Part shown: piece after piece, positions 1 to 10,021 of the stretch
Layout: every line of letters begins with the position of its first letter
How positions within the stretch are numbered: the first letter of the stretch is position 1
Assembly: GCA_037367355.1 (NCBI GenBank)
Contig: CM074699.1
Span: forward strand, 1,736,001-1,800,000
Reading direction: 5' to 3'
DNA length: 64,000 nt
From: Neoscytalidium dimidiatum
Lineage: Eukaryota > Ascomycota > Dothideomycetes > Botryosphaeriales > Botryosphaeriaceae
The notes under the pieces: generated by a model
Databases searched by the model: none
Seen by the model: only the letters and a program-made list of their open reading frames with translations
Told to the model about the DNA's origin: nothing
Program-made: the position numbers and the translations under genes

Positions 1-1
1 T

Positions 2-1969
2 GGCCCCGATGCGCTGGAGCACAACGGCGCTGCCGATGCTCCGTCTGGCCACGATCATGTCGCGCAAGACAATGGCGAAGCCCAGCAGGAACCTCAACCT
101 CCCGGCGGCTTCAGCGACACCCCAATCCCGCACGCTCCCCCAGGCTTCACCCTCAAATTCACCTTCCACCGGGCCACCCACCTGCCCATCGCAGACCTTA
201 ACACTATGTCCTCGGACCCCTATGTTTTGGCCCAGTTGAACACTGCTCTGCCGCCACGCCACAAGGAGGATCCGCCTCTGCGCATGCGCTCTCCAACTGC
301 CCACCGCTCCACTGAGCCCGAGTGGAATTGGGAGTGGATCGTCGCAAACGTTCCCGCTTCGGGATTCAAGCTCAAGGCCCGCTTGTACGATGAGGACCCG
401 GCCGACCACGATGATCGCCTGGGCAATGTGCACATCACCGTTCCCTCGCTATCCGAGGGCTGGGAAGGCATTCACGAGCAATCCTTCAAACTGAGGAAGC
501 GTTTGGCCAGCAAACGTGCCTATGCTCTGCGTGCTGCTGCTGTTGCATTGAATAAAACCGAACACATGACCGCCGAAATAGTTGTCAGTATTGAGATGCT
601 GGGCAGGACCCAGGATCCCTACGACGAAGGCGGCAGGGCATACACTCTCGGCCCTCTGTTCTGGACCAGACATAACTCGCCTCTGCTTGGCCGTATCGTG
701 AATCGTAAAGACGATGGCGATGACAGTGATGCGAACAATCCCGCTCAATATGACAGGCACGGCAATAGAATCCGGAGGTATAAGTATGTAGTAGCAACAG
801 CCTTTCTTCCGGACGCCAGTACTGAATTCAAGCAGTTTCCAAGCAAACGAAATCCAGCTTCGGGGCCCCACTCCGCCTGCACTGTACCATCGATACGTCG
901 AGTTCAAGCCCTTTGTCAAATCAATGTACACTGCAACTGGTGTACGCGGCTTTCTTCTGTCCAAGGCGCTGCACCATCAACACGCGAGAGTCTACAACTT
1001 CGACAAGAGCACCACCTGGGGCAAGTTCGATGAACCGTGCCGTGAACAAACAATGAAATTCCTTGAGCTTGTACACCACGACCAAGGCGGCCGGATTTTC
1101 ACCTACGTTCTCACTCTTGGTGAGTTTCCACTGGACGCCTTTATTGCGGGTTAGAGGGCTTACGAGACTGTGCAGATGCATTGTGGAGGTTTACCGAAAC
1201 CGGCAAAGAGTTCGGCATTGACATGTTGAGCAAGCATACGATGCATAGTGATGTGTCGGTCTACATCGCATACAGTGGCGAATTCTTCGTCAGGCGCCTG
1301 AAGCACCCGCATCGCAAATCTCCTGATGAGCCGGACGAGCCAGAGCCGGAAGCGAGCGCAAATACTGAGCATGAAGAGGGCGAAGAGCATCAACACCGTC
1401 ACCTCTTCCACCACCGTGAAAAGAGCGACAATAACGCCACTCACCCTCCGGATGATATCCCTGGTGGACCGCCGTTCGAGGAGCCTCCGAAGGACCCTTC
1501 ACATTACGAACTCGTCATCGACAACGACTCTGGGACTTATCGGCCAAATGCAAAGCTCCTGCCTGAATTGAAGGCATTTATGGAATCCAGACTGCCCGGT
1601 CTTCGCATCGTTACGCTGGACTGCCAGGCAGATGCAGAGAAGATGGCGCGCATGAAGCAAGAGCAGCGCGACCGCAAGGCTCGCGAGGGAGACCAGATTG
1701 TTTACCACCAACTCAGTGATAGCGACGGTGATAGCAGCAGTCTCAGTAGCTCAGACGAGGACGAGCTCGAAAATGCTGTCCAAAATCACCACGCGCGTAC
1801 CAGAGACGAGCACGTTCTCCATGCGTACGGCCACCAGGCGCGTGCAGAACAACAAGCAAAGGCACAGCATCTCAAGAACCTTGTGCACAGGCCTGGCTCT
1901 GGCGAAGATGGCCACAAGGGGCACAAAGATCCGGTTGATGCGCCTGAAGTCGGCGTGCCTACGTCGTGA
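2..1969 (+). CDS. C2-domain protein, 5' end outside window
   Basis: The visible exons are 2-783, 833-1119 and 1155-1969, giving 627 residues. The frame is open at the left edge, so the start lies upstream. Both introns are short (49 and 35 nt) with GTATGT and GTGAGT donors, and phase is kept across each. Residues about 45-165 form a C2-like beta sandwich with a Ca2+/lipid-binding look (SSDPYV near the first loop, LYDEDPADHDDRLG as the acidic second loop). The middle part, ending in VSVYIAYSGEFFVRRL, resembles a conserved region of fungal C2 proteins of unknown function. The C-terminus is low-complexity, rich in E, H, D and S, probably disordered. A role in Ca2+-dependent membrane binding is inferred from the domain alone. 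I do not recognise a characterised orthologue. The 35-nt intron is very short and should be checked against transcripts. Confidence 0.8.
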
Positions 1970-2607
1970 ATGGGTTTCCTGACAGGGGTAGGCAGGCCTC
2001 ACTGACGGCCGTGGTTTCGGATTTTCTTTCGAAGTATATCGCATGATTTTTCACGACTTCTGACGTCAATCAAGGGCGGCTTCGGCCTTTGGTTTACGCT
2101 CCTTTGATACCCCAACGTTTGGAGGCAGAGTTTGAATTGCTTAGCAGTGGATTTTTGAGTATTGCAAGCTGGGGTGCGATGTGAAGTTTTATGCTGGAGA
2201 ATTTGTATATTTGAATTCAATATTGTAAAAACTTCTTGAACTCCTAATGCTTACGTGACGATGGGTGCAAATTTACGTCCAAACAAGATTCGGCGGGAAG
2301 ACAGGCATACCTGCGGCGACCGGAGACTGGTCCAGACGGCAATTAGGTCATCGGCCAGGGTCCGCCGATCCCGCCACGGATCCCTGCAGTCTTGGCAACC
2401 GTGTCGAAGAACTCGCAGCTGCTGCCTTTGTTTTGGCTTTTCCACTTCACAACAACAATCTGCACCTCATATTATTATTTTAGCCAGCCGTGGTACGACC
2501 AGTATTTTCAAGTGACCTGCAAACACTGCAGCACGCGCAGGGACTCAATCGCAACCATCGGTCAGCCAACGACGGTACGAGAGCCCGCGCCGGCTACAAC
2601 ACCCGCA
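1970..2607. other. Intergenic region between the C2 gene and MTR2
   Basis: About 640 bases hold the 3' flank of the C2-domain gene and the upstream region of MTR2. Short open frames here have no family resemblance and no matching splice structure, so I call no gene. Confidence 0.6.
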
Positions 2608-3251
2608 ATGACCGCACCTCCGCTCGACGTGCAAACGAAGATCGCTTCCGAAAGTATGTGCAAACAAACTTCTGCTCCCTCGAACAATATAGCCATGTCA
2701 TCATGCTAATGCCTTCCTCTCCCCGCTTCTCGAAAACCACAGCCTCCGAAGCCTTCGTCGACGCGTACTATACCGCCCTGCAAGCCGCGCGCAACACGCT
2801 CTCGACCTTCTACACCGCGGCCGAGACGCTGCCCGACGGCAAGGCCATTCCAGTCATCGCGTGGAACGGCAACGGCTACGACTCAGGCGCCGCGTTCCAG
2901 GAGGCCTTCGTCGCCGAGATGCCCGATTACACGTACTTCGAGGTGCAGAGCCTGGACGCACAGGTCCTGAACCCGTATCCGCCGACGAACAAGGAAGGGG
3001 AGGGTGAGGTGGGCGAGATGGTCGTTGGCGAGGGTGCTGGCGGCAAGAAGGGACAGGGCAAGGAGCAGGAACAGTTAGTGGGCGCCGTGTTGGTGCTGGT
3101 GAACGGGTTCGTGAGGTTGAAGGAGAAGAAGGAGGGCCCTCAGAAGGGGTTCAGCGAGACGTTAGTACTCGTACCTAATAAGGAGTATGGAAAGAAGGAT
3201 GGTGCAAGGAGATGGGTGGTGCAGAACCAGAATTTCCGGTATATCGTGTGA
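2608..3251 (+). CDS. MTR2: mRNA export factor Mtr2 (NTF2-like fold)
   Basis: The model is two exons, 2608-2653 and 2743-3251, encoding 184 residues, the same length as I recall for yeast Mtr2. The intron has a GTATGT donor, a GCTAAT branch site and a CACAG acceptor; splicing joins MTAPPLDVQTKIASE to SEAFVDAYYTAL. Family features are the N-terminal helix FVDAYYTALQ, IPVIAWNGNGYDSG, FEVQSLDAQVLNP, GFSETLVLVPN and the terminal strand WVVQNQNFRYIV. Mtr2 pairs with Mex67 at nuclear pores to export mRNA and pre-60S particles; that role is taken from the family. A loop of about 40 residues rich in G, E and K sits between LNPYPP and LVGAVLVLVNG and looks like a lineage insertion. An upstream in-frame open stretch is not needed for the fold. 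An alternative name is NTF2-like export protein. Confidence 0.85.
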
Positions 3252-4043
3252 AAGATGTGAGGATGACCTTGAGGGGCAGGTTGCCCACGGAGCACGCCGG
3301 ATACATTGGACACTTAAAGAAGATGCCACTCCGGGGGTTAAACATGTAGGAAAGGGTTACGCGTACTATATCATGGCGCTGGAGGGTTGGCAGGGCACAG
3401 GAGCTACACCGCCCAGATTGAGGACCGCTCGCCAGGCGAGACACAGATACACTCGCTGAGATATCTACACGGTGGCGGTCTGGGGCTTGCAGTTCAATGA
3501 ACAGGCATAGACATGTCGATGGACGGAAAAGAAGCTTGCAGGAATAACTCTCAAATCTTAGCAAAGCGTGGGGAACATCACAATTCCTTTCACAATAAAC
3601 ATTATTGGGTGGTGGAGTATGCCTCACTGGCTCTTTTCGAAATACCACACCTTCAGGGTGCTCCTTTACAGAATTTAGGTCAATATAATTGCGTAACTTG
3701 GCTGAAATAAAAAAAAAAAAAACTTGAAAATCTGCTTCGGCGACGCCTTCGACTCGTCGTATTCTCTTCATATGGTGTGCCAATACTTCCACATTTTTTT
3801 GCATTTGCTACTTGAGGAATATGACAATCGCCGATAGAAGAACTCACGCACGATGAGACGCCGAATCATCTTCTGTGCCTTTTTATCTGTACATGATTAC
3901 TCGATCCGGTGGTTCTCTGCACCCTCACATGCTACGTCCGTGCCACCACCTGCATCGTAACCGCCGTTACTTCAATTTCCTATACCTGCTCCAACGTAAT
4001 CTCTCGTATTCTGCTAATCTTCGACCACTCTGAACGTCACATC
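3252..4043. other. Intergenic region with poly(A) tract
   Basis: About 790 bases hold the 3' flank of MTR2 and the upstream region of the DUF7918-like gene. There is a run of A near 3709-3722. No gene is supported. Confidence 0.6.
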
Positions 4044-6329
4044 ATGAAGTGTCACGACCAGTCTTCCAGAGCGGACTTCAGAATCCTCCATGGGCGAAAG
4101 GCTTGTGACGAGTATTACCCTCACTTCGATGAAGATGGCTCATTATGTTGCTGGATACCTGTCGATTCAGGTGACAAGCTTACCATTGAAACAAGTCTTG
4201 ACGGGAGTGCAAAGGCAGCACACATTGACATCCTTATCGACGGAGTCCTTCGTAACTCGAAGGGATTTAAAATCAACCGAAAAAATCGCACACAGAACAT
4301 TTCGATCGCCTATTGCAAAGATGGCGTGCAGGTGCAAAGCTGCGCAATGGTGGTGAACCATCTCGGTGATACGACGCGCTCCGAGAAGTTGACAACACAC
4401 ACGGTTGGAACGATCGAAGTGCGTCTCGCCATCGCGGACGAATCTCAGGCGCAGACTCATGACCTCCCTACGCATGCGAGCTTCCAGGACGCAGATGGAT
4501 GGAGGACAACGGAGCACGTCGGCGCCATTCATGCGGAAATCGCTCCAACCCACGAGATCGGCTTTCCCAAGCGGGAGCAACTTAATACTCAACGACGCTC
4601 TTACATTTGGAAGCATCATTTCCGAGACGGTAGAGGCAGACCAGGTAGCGAGCCATGGGTTGTATGCAAGTTCTTCTACCGTTCCTCAGAGGCTATCCTT
4701 TCCGAAGGTCTTGAAAAAATCGAGAATAGCGTCTTCTCGCATGACCTTACCACCTGCTGGAGGGCCAGCCCTGATAGCGTCGATGATGAGGATACCGAGA
4801 AGCAAAGCGGAGATGGAAGCAATGAGGCTGACGTTACCGACCGGCCGAGTGACAGGGCCAGCCCTGATAGCGTCGATGATGAGGATACCGAGAAGCAAAG
4901 CGGAGATGGAAGCAATGAGGCTGACGTTACCGACCGGCCGAGTGACAGCCAGAACAGTAGTACGTCGACATCACTCACTTCACACACACAGCCACGTGCG
5001 ATCGATCCAAGAATCCCCAATGCCTTCCATGGCCCAACGGATTGTCTTAAAGAAACTGATCACGATGGCTCCACAAGCGCATCTTCCCAGCCTGGCACGG
5101 TCAGTTCGTCGGCTCCTAAGTTTAATGCTGGTGCGCAAGAAGCTGGCGAAGCAGCAATCCGGGAAGGCTCTCTGGCTCCGACATTGATTCAAAACGGTGA
5201 GCCCGTCATAAGGTCATCTGGCTGGACTGCTCTGCACCCAAGTGCATTGACACGCACTGAGGGCTTACCCGCTGCGCAAGATTCGTTTTCTTCCTCACTC
5301 TCCAACCGTTACAATCACAGTCAAACTCCTCCAGTCCAACCCCCTCAAGTCACCACCATAGCCACATCCACGACTACTGGCGCGAAGGCCCCAGCCAACA
5401 CTGCAGTTACTATGGATGACATCGCCCATGGCAACACCAACCGCACCACACCGCCTCACAACCACCTCCCACCCTCCCCGGTGACGCCTCGCACTCCATC
5501 GCGACTGAAGACACCCCCGAGCACGCCCCGCATCGCCAAGAGCGATGCACAGCGTACGGAGCAACGGCTCAAGTCGCCTTCCCCTCGCGTCATCATCCCG
5601 TACAAGCGGCCCATCTCCCCCACGCCCGCCACCACCACCACCACCACCTCCAACGGTACCACCCCCCCGGCCTCCTCATCCGCTGACGCCACGTCCCGCG
5701 CCACGAAGCGGGTCCGCCGCACCGGGCGCTCCGACACGTCGAACCGCATGCGCGAGACGCTCGACCAGGAGGCCCGGGTGCGCGACGCGATGCAGATGCT
5801 CTTCGCGCAGATGCAAGAGACGAGTTCGGGGGTCAGGGCGGAGCTGGAGAGGGAGAAGGTGATGGGCGTTTCCGGTGGAGATCAGGAAGAAGATGATGGG
5901 GGTGAAGAGCGAAGCCTGCCTGCAGAGTTGCTGCAGCGCAAGCTAGCGCTGCATGGGCGGGCCATTGTCAAGCTCGCCGGCATCTTGCAGAGATGCGAGG
6001 CGGCGGAGGAGCAGGTCGCGGAGCATCGGAGGGTGCATGAGAAGAGGGAGGCGAGCAGGAGAGAGGTGATGGAGAGGAGCAAGGGGATGGCGGTGGCGGA
6101 CACCGATCACAAGAGGGGTGCGGCTTTTGCCAAAGCGTTGGGTCGCATTCACAAAAGCACGGTGGAGGCGGAGAAGGGCGTGATTAAGATGGCGGAACTA
6201 ATTGTGGGGGCATTCGTGGAGCTGCGGCGCCTGGCGATGGAGGAAGTTCAGCGTGTGGACGGCGAAGTGGTGCTAGCTGAAGATGCGGCGGAGGGAGCGG
6301 AAGACGTTGAGCTCTTCGGTCAGTACTGA
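4044..6329 (+). CDS. DUF7918-like protein with coiled-coil C-terminus
   Basis: A single exon encodes 761 residues. I chose the ATG at 4044 because the open frame upstream starts only at non-ATG codons. Residues about 1-210 resemble the fungal DUF7918 region: an ACDEYY start, HIDILIDGVL, a central strand VGTIEVRLAI and the closing EPWVVCKFFYRSSEAIL. Residues about 240-301 are two identical 31-residue acidic blocks. Then comes a long S/T/P-rich segment with basic patches (RIAKSDAQRT, RATKRVRRTG) that could be nuclear localisation signals. Residues about 560-750 are E/R/K-rich and predicted coiled coil by eye. The function of this family is unknown to me. The domain assignment rests on pattern memory, so it is tentative, but the long open frame and codon use support a real gene. 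Confidence 0.7.
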   Translation: MKCHDQSSRADFRILHGRKACDEYYPHFDEDGSLCCWIPVDSGDKLTIETSLDGSAKAAHIDILIDGVLRNSKGFKINRKNRTQNISIAYCKDGVQVQSCAMVVNHLGDTTRSEKLTTHTVGTIEVRLAIADESQAQTHDLPTHASFQDADGWRTTEHVGAIHAEIAPTHEIGFPKREQLNTQRRSYIWKHHFRDGRGRPGSEPWVVCKFFYRSSEAILSEGLEKIENSVFSHDLTTCWRASPDSVDDEDTEKQSGDGSNEADVTDRPSDRASPDSVDDEDTEKQSGDGSNEADVTDRPSDSQNSSTSTSLTSHTQPRAIDPRIPNAFHGPTDCLKETDHDGSTSASSQPGTVSSSAPKFNAGAQEAGEAAIREGSLAPTLIQNGEPVIRSSGWTALHPSALTRTEGLPAAQDSFSSSLSNRYNHSQTPPVQPPQVTTIATSTTTGAKAPANTAVTMDDIAHGNTNRTTPPHNHLPPSPVTPRTPSRLKTPPSTPRIAKSDAQRTEQRLKSPSPRVIIPYKRPISPTPATTTTTTSNGTTPPASSSADATSRATKRVRRTGRSDTSNRMRETLDQEARVRDAMQMLFAQMQETSSGVRAELEREKVMGVSGGDQEEDDGGEERSLPAELLQRKLALHGRAIVKLAGILQRCEAAEEQVAEHRRVHEKREASRREVMERSKGMAVADTDHKRGAAFAKALGRIHKSTVEAEKGVIKMAELIVGAFVELRRLAMEEVQRVDGEVVLAEDAAEGAEDVELFGQY
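4761..4946 (+). repeat. Perfect 93-bp tandem duplication in coding sequence
   Basis: Copy 1 is 4761-4853 and copy 2 is 4854-4946. I compared them base by base and found no differences. The unit is 31 codons, so the reading frame is kept. The encoded block runs from RASPDSVDDEDTEKQ to ADVTDRPSD. Perfect identity at silent sites implies a recent duplication or ongoing homogenisation. Confidence 0.95.
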
Positions 6330-7272
6330 GAGGTCTTGCCGGATAGTCTCGGGCCCGCTCAGAGCGGCACGGAGTGCTCCCGGATGAGCAGTACCCTGAG
6401 CCTTGCGGATTGGGGAATGGAGTTGGTCACTGGATTTGGTTAGAGAAAATTTCGGCAGCGGGAGCAGGAGCCTGTCCGCGCGTGGGGTGGCATGAGGCAA
6501 GTTCCTGAACGGATGAGTGCGGCAAACACAGGCAAGATGGAGAGGCACGTAGCGTGGTGGTTCACTACTTCTGTAGCCAAGTCGGAAAATCTGCAGAATA
6601 CGGAATAGTCACTCTACTACTCAAGCATGTAACTTACTCATGGAGTTCTGATGCAACCTTCGGTAGATCTTCTTCATCATCTATCTGGTTTTTTTTTCCC
6701 TAAAGATTTGAAATCCAAAAGCTTTTTTTTTTTTTTTTTGAAAGAAACAAAATTAAGGTTCCATCCGTTAAGTCTACTTGAACGCCACCAAACAGCATGC
6801 CGGTCCGAGAAGCCGGATGGCTCAGGCGAGCTGAAGTTCTGTCACTTGAAACGGCGGCGTGCGAAATGCCGAGGCCACTGAGCTTTTTTGTTTTCTTCTG
6901 GATGTCGTGGTTGCAGGGATAATACGAACGATCTGACATGCTCGTCTTATCGTCACCGCCTCTTATCCGCATACTTCTCTTTTGCCGTCCCATAGAAAGA
7001 GGAGGTTGGCGCAGATCCTGATATCTACAAACCCTTGTGTAATCATTTGAGATTAGAGTTCTGTAGATCGCAGTAACCCAGATGCGGGGCGAAGAGAAAT
7101 ACATCGAGTCTCGGAAGTCACATCTCTCCTGGCACTGCTAGAGAACCGTATAGGCGGCCCGTACGTTGTACGAGTCGGATTTGTATGATACCATGGTACA
7201 GGTTCACGTAGCAGATTAGCTGAATAAAATGAACCAGGGAGATCGGAAACTAAACACCCTGGTCCGATTTTA
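6330..7272. other. Intergenic region with long poly(T) tract
   Basis: This stretch lies downstream of the DUF7918-like gene. It holds a run of about 19 T near 6721-6739 and several short frames without family signal. No gene is supported. Confidence 0.5.
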
Positions 7273-7668
7273 TCAAAGCCGTTCCTTGTGAGATAGTACA
7301 TGTAAACTCTCCTGCAAGGCGCCCTTCTGTTGATGACGCATATTCTTTTTGCAGTCATGGTGTTCATCTTCACCGGGCTCGTGGTAGGGCAACGAAAGTC
7401 TAACGAAAATCATCTCAAGTAAGCCCCCATGCCTTTGCATATGCACGTCGCCACTCCAAATCTGGTTCACGGTGAGGCTTGTTTCAAGGACTACTATGTT
7501 TCCGTTGGAAAACCTATCCTTGTCTTGTGATTCGTATTGGACGAGAGCTTCGCACGTAATCTTAGCTATTGGAGAACCCGAGCTGACCTCGGCCTTGGAA
7601 GAATCCGATGACGATATAGTAGCGTCGTGCCACTTTGGGCTCAGGTACTGATAGGACTCGGATTGCAT
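7273..7668 (-). CDS. Possible small or partial gene, unrecognised
   Basis: An open frame of about 131 codons from an internal ATG has balanced, protein-like composition, including SSGSPIAKITCEALVQYES and NIVVLETSLTVNQIWSGDV. I recognise no family. Acceptor-like sites upstream suggest a further 5' exon could exist, and a donor-like GTGCATATG follows the SGDV segment, so the 3' end may also be wrong. It lies downstream of the MFS transporter on the same strand, about 290 bases beyond its stop. It could equally be chance open sequence or a gene relic. Confidence 0.22.
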   Translation of the reverse strand: MQSESYQYLSPKWHDATISSSDSSKAEVSSGSPIAKITCEALVQYESQDKDRFSNGNIVVLETSLTVNQIWSGDVHMQRHGGLLEMIFVRLSLPYHEPGEDEHHDCKKNMRHQQKGALQESLHVLSHKERL

Positions 7669-7956
7669 TGACCCTGCTACGATACCTCTAATTATGTGCA
7701 CGGCTTTGGTCTACGCACTCCGTCACACAACTGCATAGGCCCCTGTAAATATAACAAGAGCTGAAGGAGAAATAATCGATATAGTTAGTGCATGCTGCTT
7801 TGCACATGAAATAGTGAGGATATGATGAAAATAGACACTTGGCAGGTAGAAGCTTGCTCTGCGAGATACAATGAAGAGAATTATATTTTTTTTTGTTTAA
7901 ATGAAGCATTCTTTTGAATGTTCCTGAGGCATTTCCTGTTCTGCATTCAAGACCCC

Positions 7957-10021
7957 TCAGTGAATCATCCCGCTCCTCGCCATCTCCTCGACATACTTCG
8001 CATACCTCGGCACACTCTTCTCCCTCAACGCTTTCCCGTACTTGACCATCAACAAGAACGTCAAGCACTGCGCCAGCCCAATGAACCCGGCCGTGATGAA
8101 GCAATTCTGCAGGCCCATGCCGTCCACCCACGGCGTGATCCCGTAGCCAATGGCGAAACTCATCGTGTTCCTGACCAGAATGACGGTGATGATGGCCTCA
8201 CCGCTCAGCGCGCGGTAGGAGTCGATGCAGTACGCGACGGACAGCTGCAGGCCGATCGTGTTAGTGAGGGCGATGACGCCGGCGGCGAAGACGCAGCCGA
8301 ACCAGTGCACGCCGCGGCTGGCACCCACGCCCCAGAGGATCAAGCCGCCGGGGATCAGCAGCAGGCTCGGCGCGAAGAGCCAGAGACGGTGCTCGGCCTC
8401 GAGGACACCGCGATTGGCGCGCGCGCGGCGCAGCACGAAGCGGTCGCCCAGCACGCCCGTGTACCAGCTCGCCAGCACGACGCCGACGAGCGGCGACACG
8501 TACGACAGGCCGACCATACTAGCTGAGAAGCCGTACGTGCCGCCGAGGATGAGTGACGCTGTCGCGTTGAGCACGTTGAACCAGACCAGGTTCGCGCCGT
8601 AGGAGAAGCCCGCGTAGAAGATGACCGGGAAGGTCAGGAAGACGAGCGGGCGGCGGACCATGCCTCGCAGCTCGTTCGGTTTGCGGAGATCCGCGGTTTG
8701 GAAGAGCTTGAGCTTGTCACGGTAGGTTTTGCGGCGTCTGCTGCTGTTATTGTTGTTGCCGTTGGAGCCGGACTCGAGGGCACTGCTGGCGCTGTTCGTG
8801 GAGGCCGTGCGTGCGACTTCGCCGCTTGGACCCACGGTCTCTCTGGCGGGTGACTTTTCTGCTGGAGTCGATGTGCCTGGTGAGGATGATACTGGTGTGC
8901 CAGGTGTGTGGCGGACGTAGTTCGTTTCCTCCATGAAGAAGAATAAGAAGACGAATCCAATGAAGCAGAAGATGGCACACCAGTAGAGCACCCACTCCCA
9001 TCCCTGTCCGTCATTGATGAACCCAGCGATTATGGGAGCGAAGAAGTTGCTCCCTGCGAGAAGCAGGGCGTAGAGGCCGAGATATCTTCCCCTCTCATGC
9101 GTGAAGCTGTACGAATGTGATGAGTAAAGCTCTGCATCGGATTATACAGGATTGAAGTAATTTCAAACACTCTAGCGACCTTTGCAAGTTCTACATTCAC
9201 AGAAGTTGAATTCTGAAGCAGTGACACGAGATCATGGACTCACTAGATATCAGTCACGGAAATCTCGCACAAGCTCTCTATTGGGGCGCCGAAAAAGCCC
9301 TGTAAGATCTTGCTTGCGATCCACTGGCCATTCGTCTTGGTATAGGGGCCCCAAAGGCACATTCCCATGGTACCAAGGCAGCTGATAAGGTACACGGGTC
9401 TCTTCCCGTACTGCAGGGCCAAGGGCTGCCAAAACAGGCAGCCCCAGCCCGCAAGCAGGAACAAATAACCGGTGCCGGCATTGAGGTCGTTCAGGGTCAG
9501 GCTGGTAGCCTCGCTTATGGGCTCGAGCACCGAATAGATTGCGGCGGAAGCGATGCCCACCATCAGGGTATACATACACATGCATGCCGAGCTGAGGGCC
9601 TTTCGGCGTGGGCTCCAGTTGAGCGGATCATCGGGGCTGTACTCCGTGGGGGCCAAAAACACATGGCAGAATATCAGCAAATGTTCGCCATGCTAAAAAT
9701 ATGGGAGAAATACGGTGGAGAGGCCAGGGGGGGAAAAAGTAAGGAAGATAGGGGATTTTCAGGACGTTTTCGGGGGTTATTGGCGGCGGCCAGTCGCATG
9801 CATGTCTCAAGTTGGGGAGCTTACTCGTCCGAAGGCGCAGGAATGAGGACGATGTCATGAGCTCGGGCGCCTGCAGCATGCTTTGCGCGCATGGTGCCCT
9901 CCAGGTCAACCAGGTGGACGGTGCCCGGAATCGCGGGCTGATCGTCGACGGTAGACTGCGGCTGCGTCGCATTATCGTCGGCTGCAGCGAGCGCAGGCAG
10001 GGCTTGCGCGGCAGATGCCAT
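7957..10021 (-). CDS. Major facilitator superfamily transporter (DHA1/Hol1-like)
   Basis: There are three exons in transcript order: 10021-9825, 9636-9244 and 9106-7957, encoding 579 residues. Donors are GTAAGC and GTGAGT; acceptors are TACAG. Splicing joins SVTDI to YFTHERGRYLGLYALLLAG, restoring the conserved MFS loop between the second and third membrane segments of the N-half. The N-terminal cytosolic part (about 70 residues) ends in DDPLNWSPRRK, a hallmark of fungal drug:H+ antiporter-1-type carriers. About 12 hydrophobic segments are visible, split by a central S/T/N-rich loop around residues 285-345. It probably sits in the plasma membrane and exports or imports small molecules by proton coupling; the substrate cannot be read from sequence. 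There is no adjacent biosynthetic gene to suggest a secondary-metabolite cluster. Confidence 0.88.

Noticed and set aside
7957..10021. Secondary-metabolite cluster around the MFS transporter
   Set aside because: No polyketide synthase, non-ribosomal synthetase, terpene cyclase or Zn2Cys6 regulator is visible nearby.
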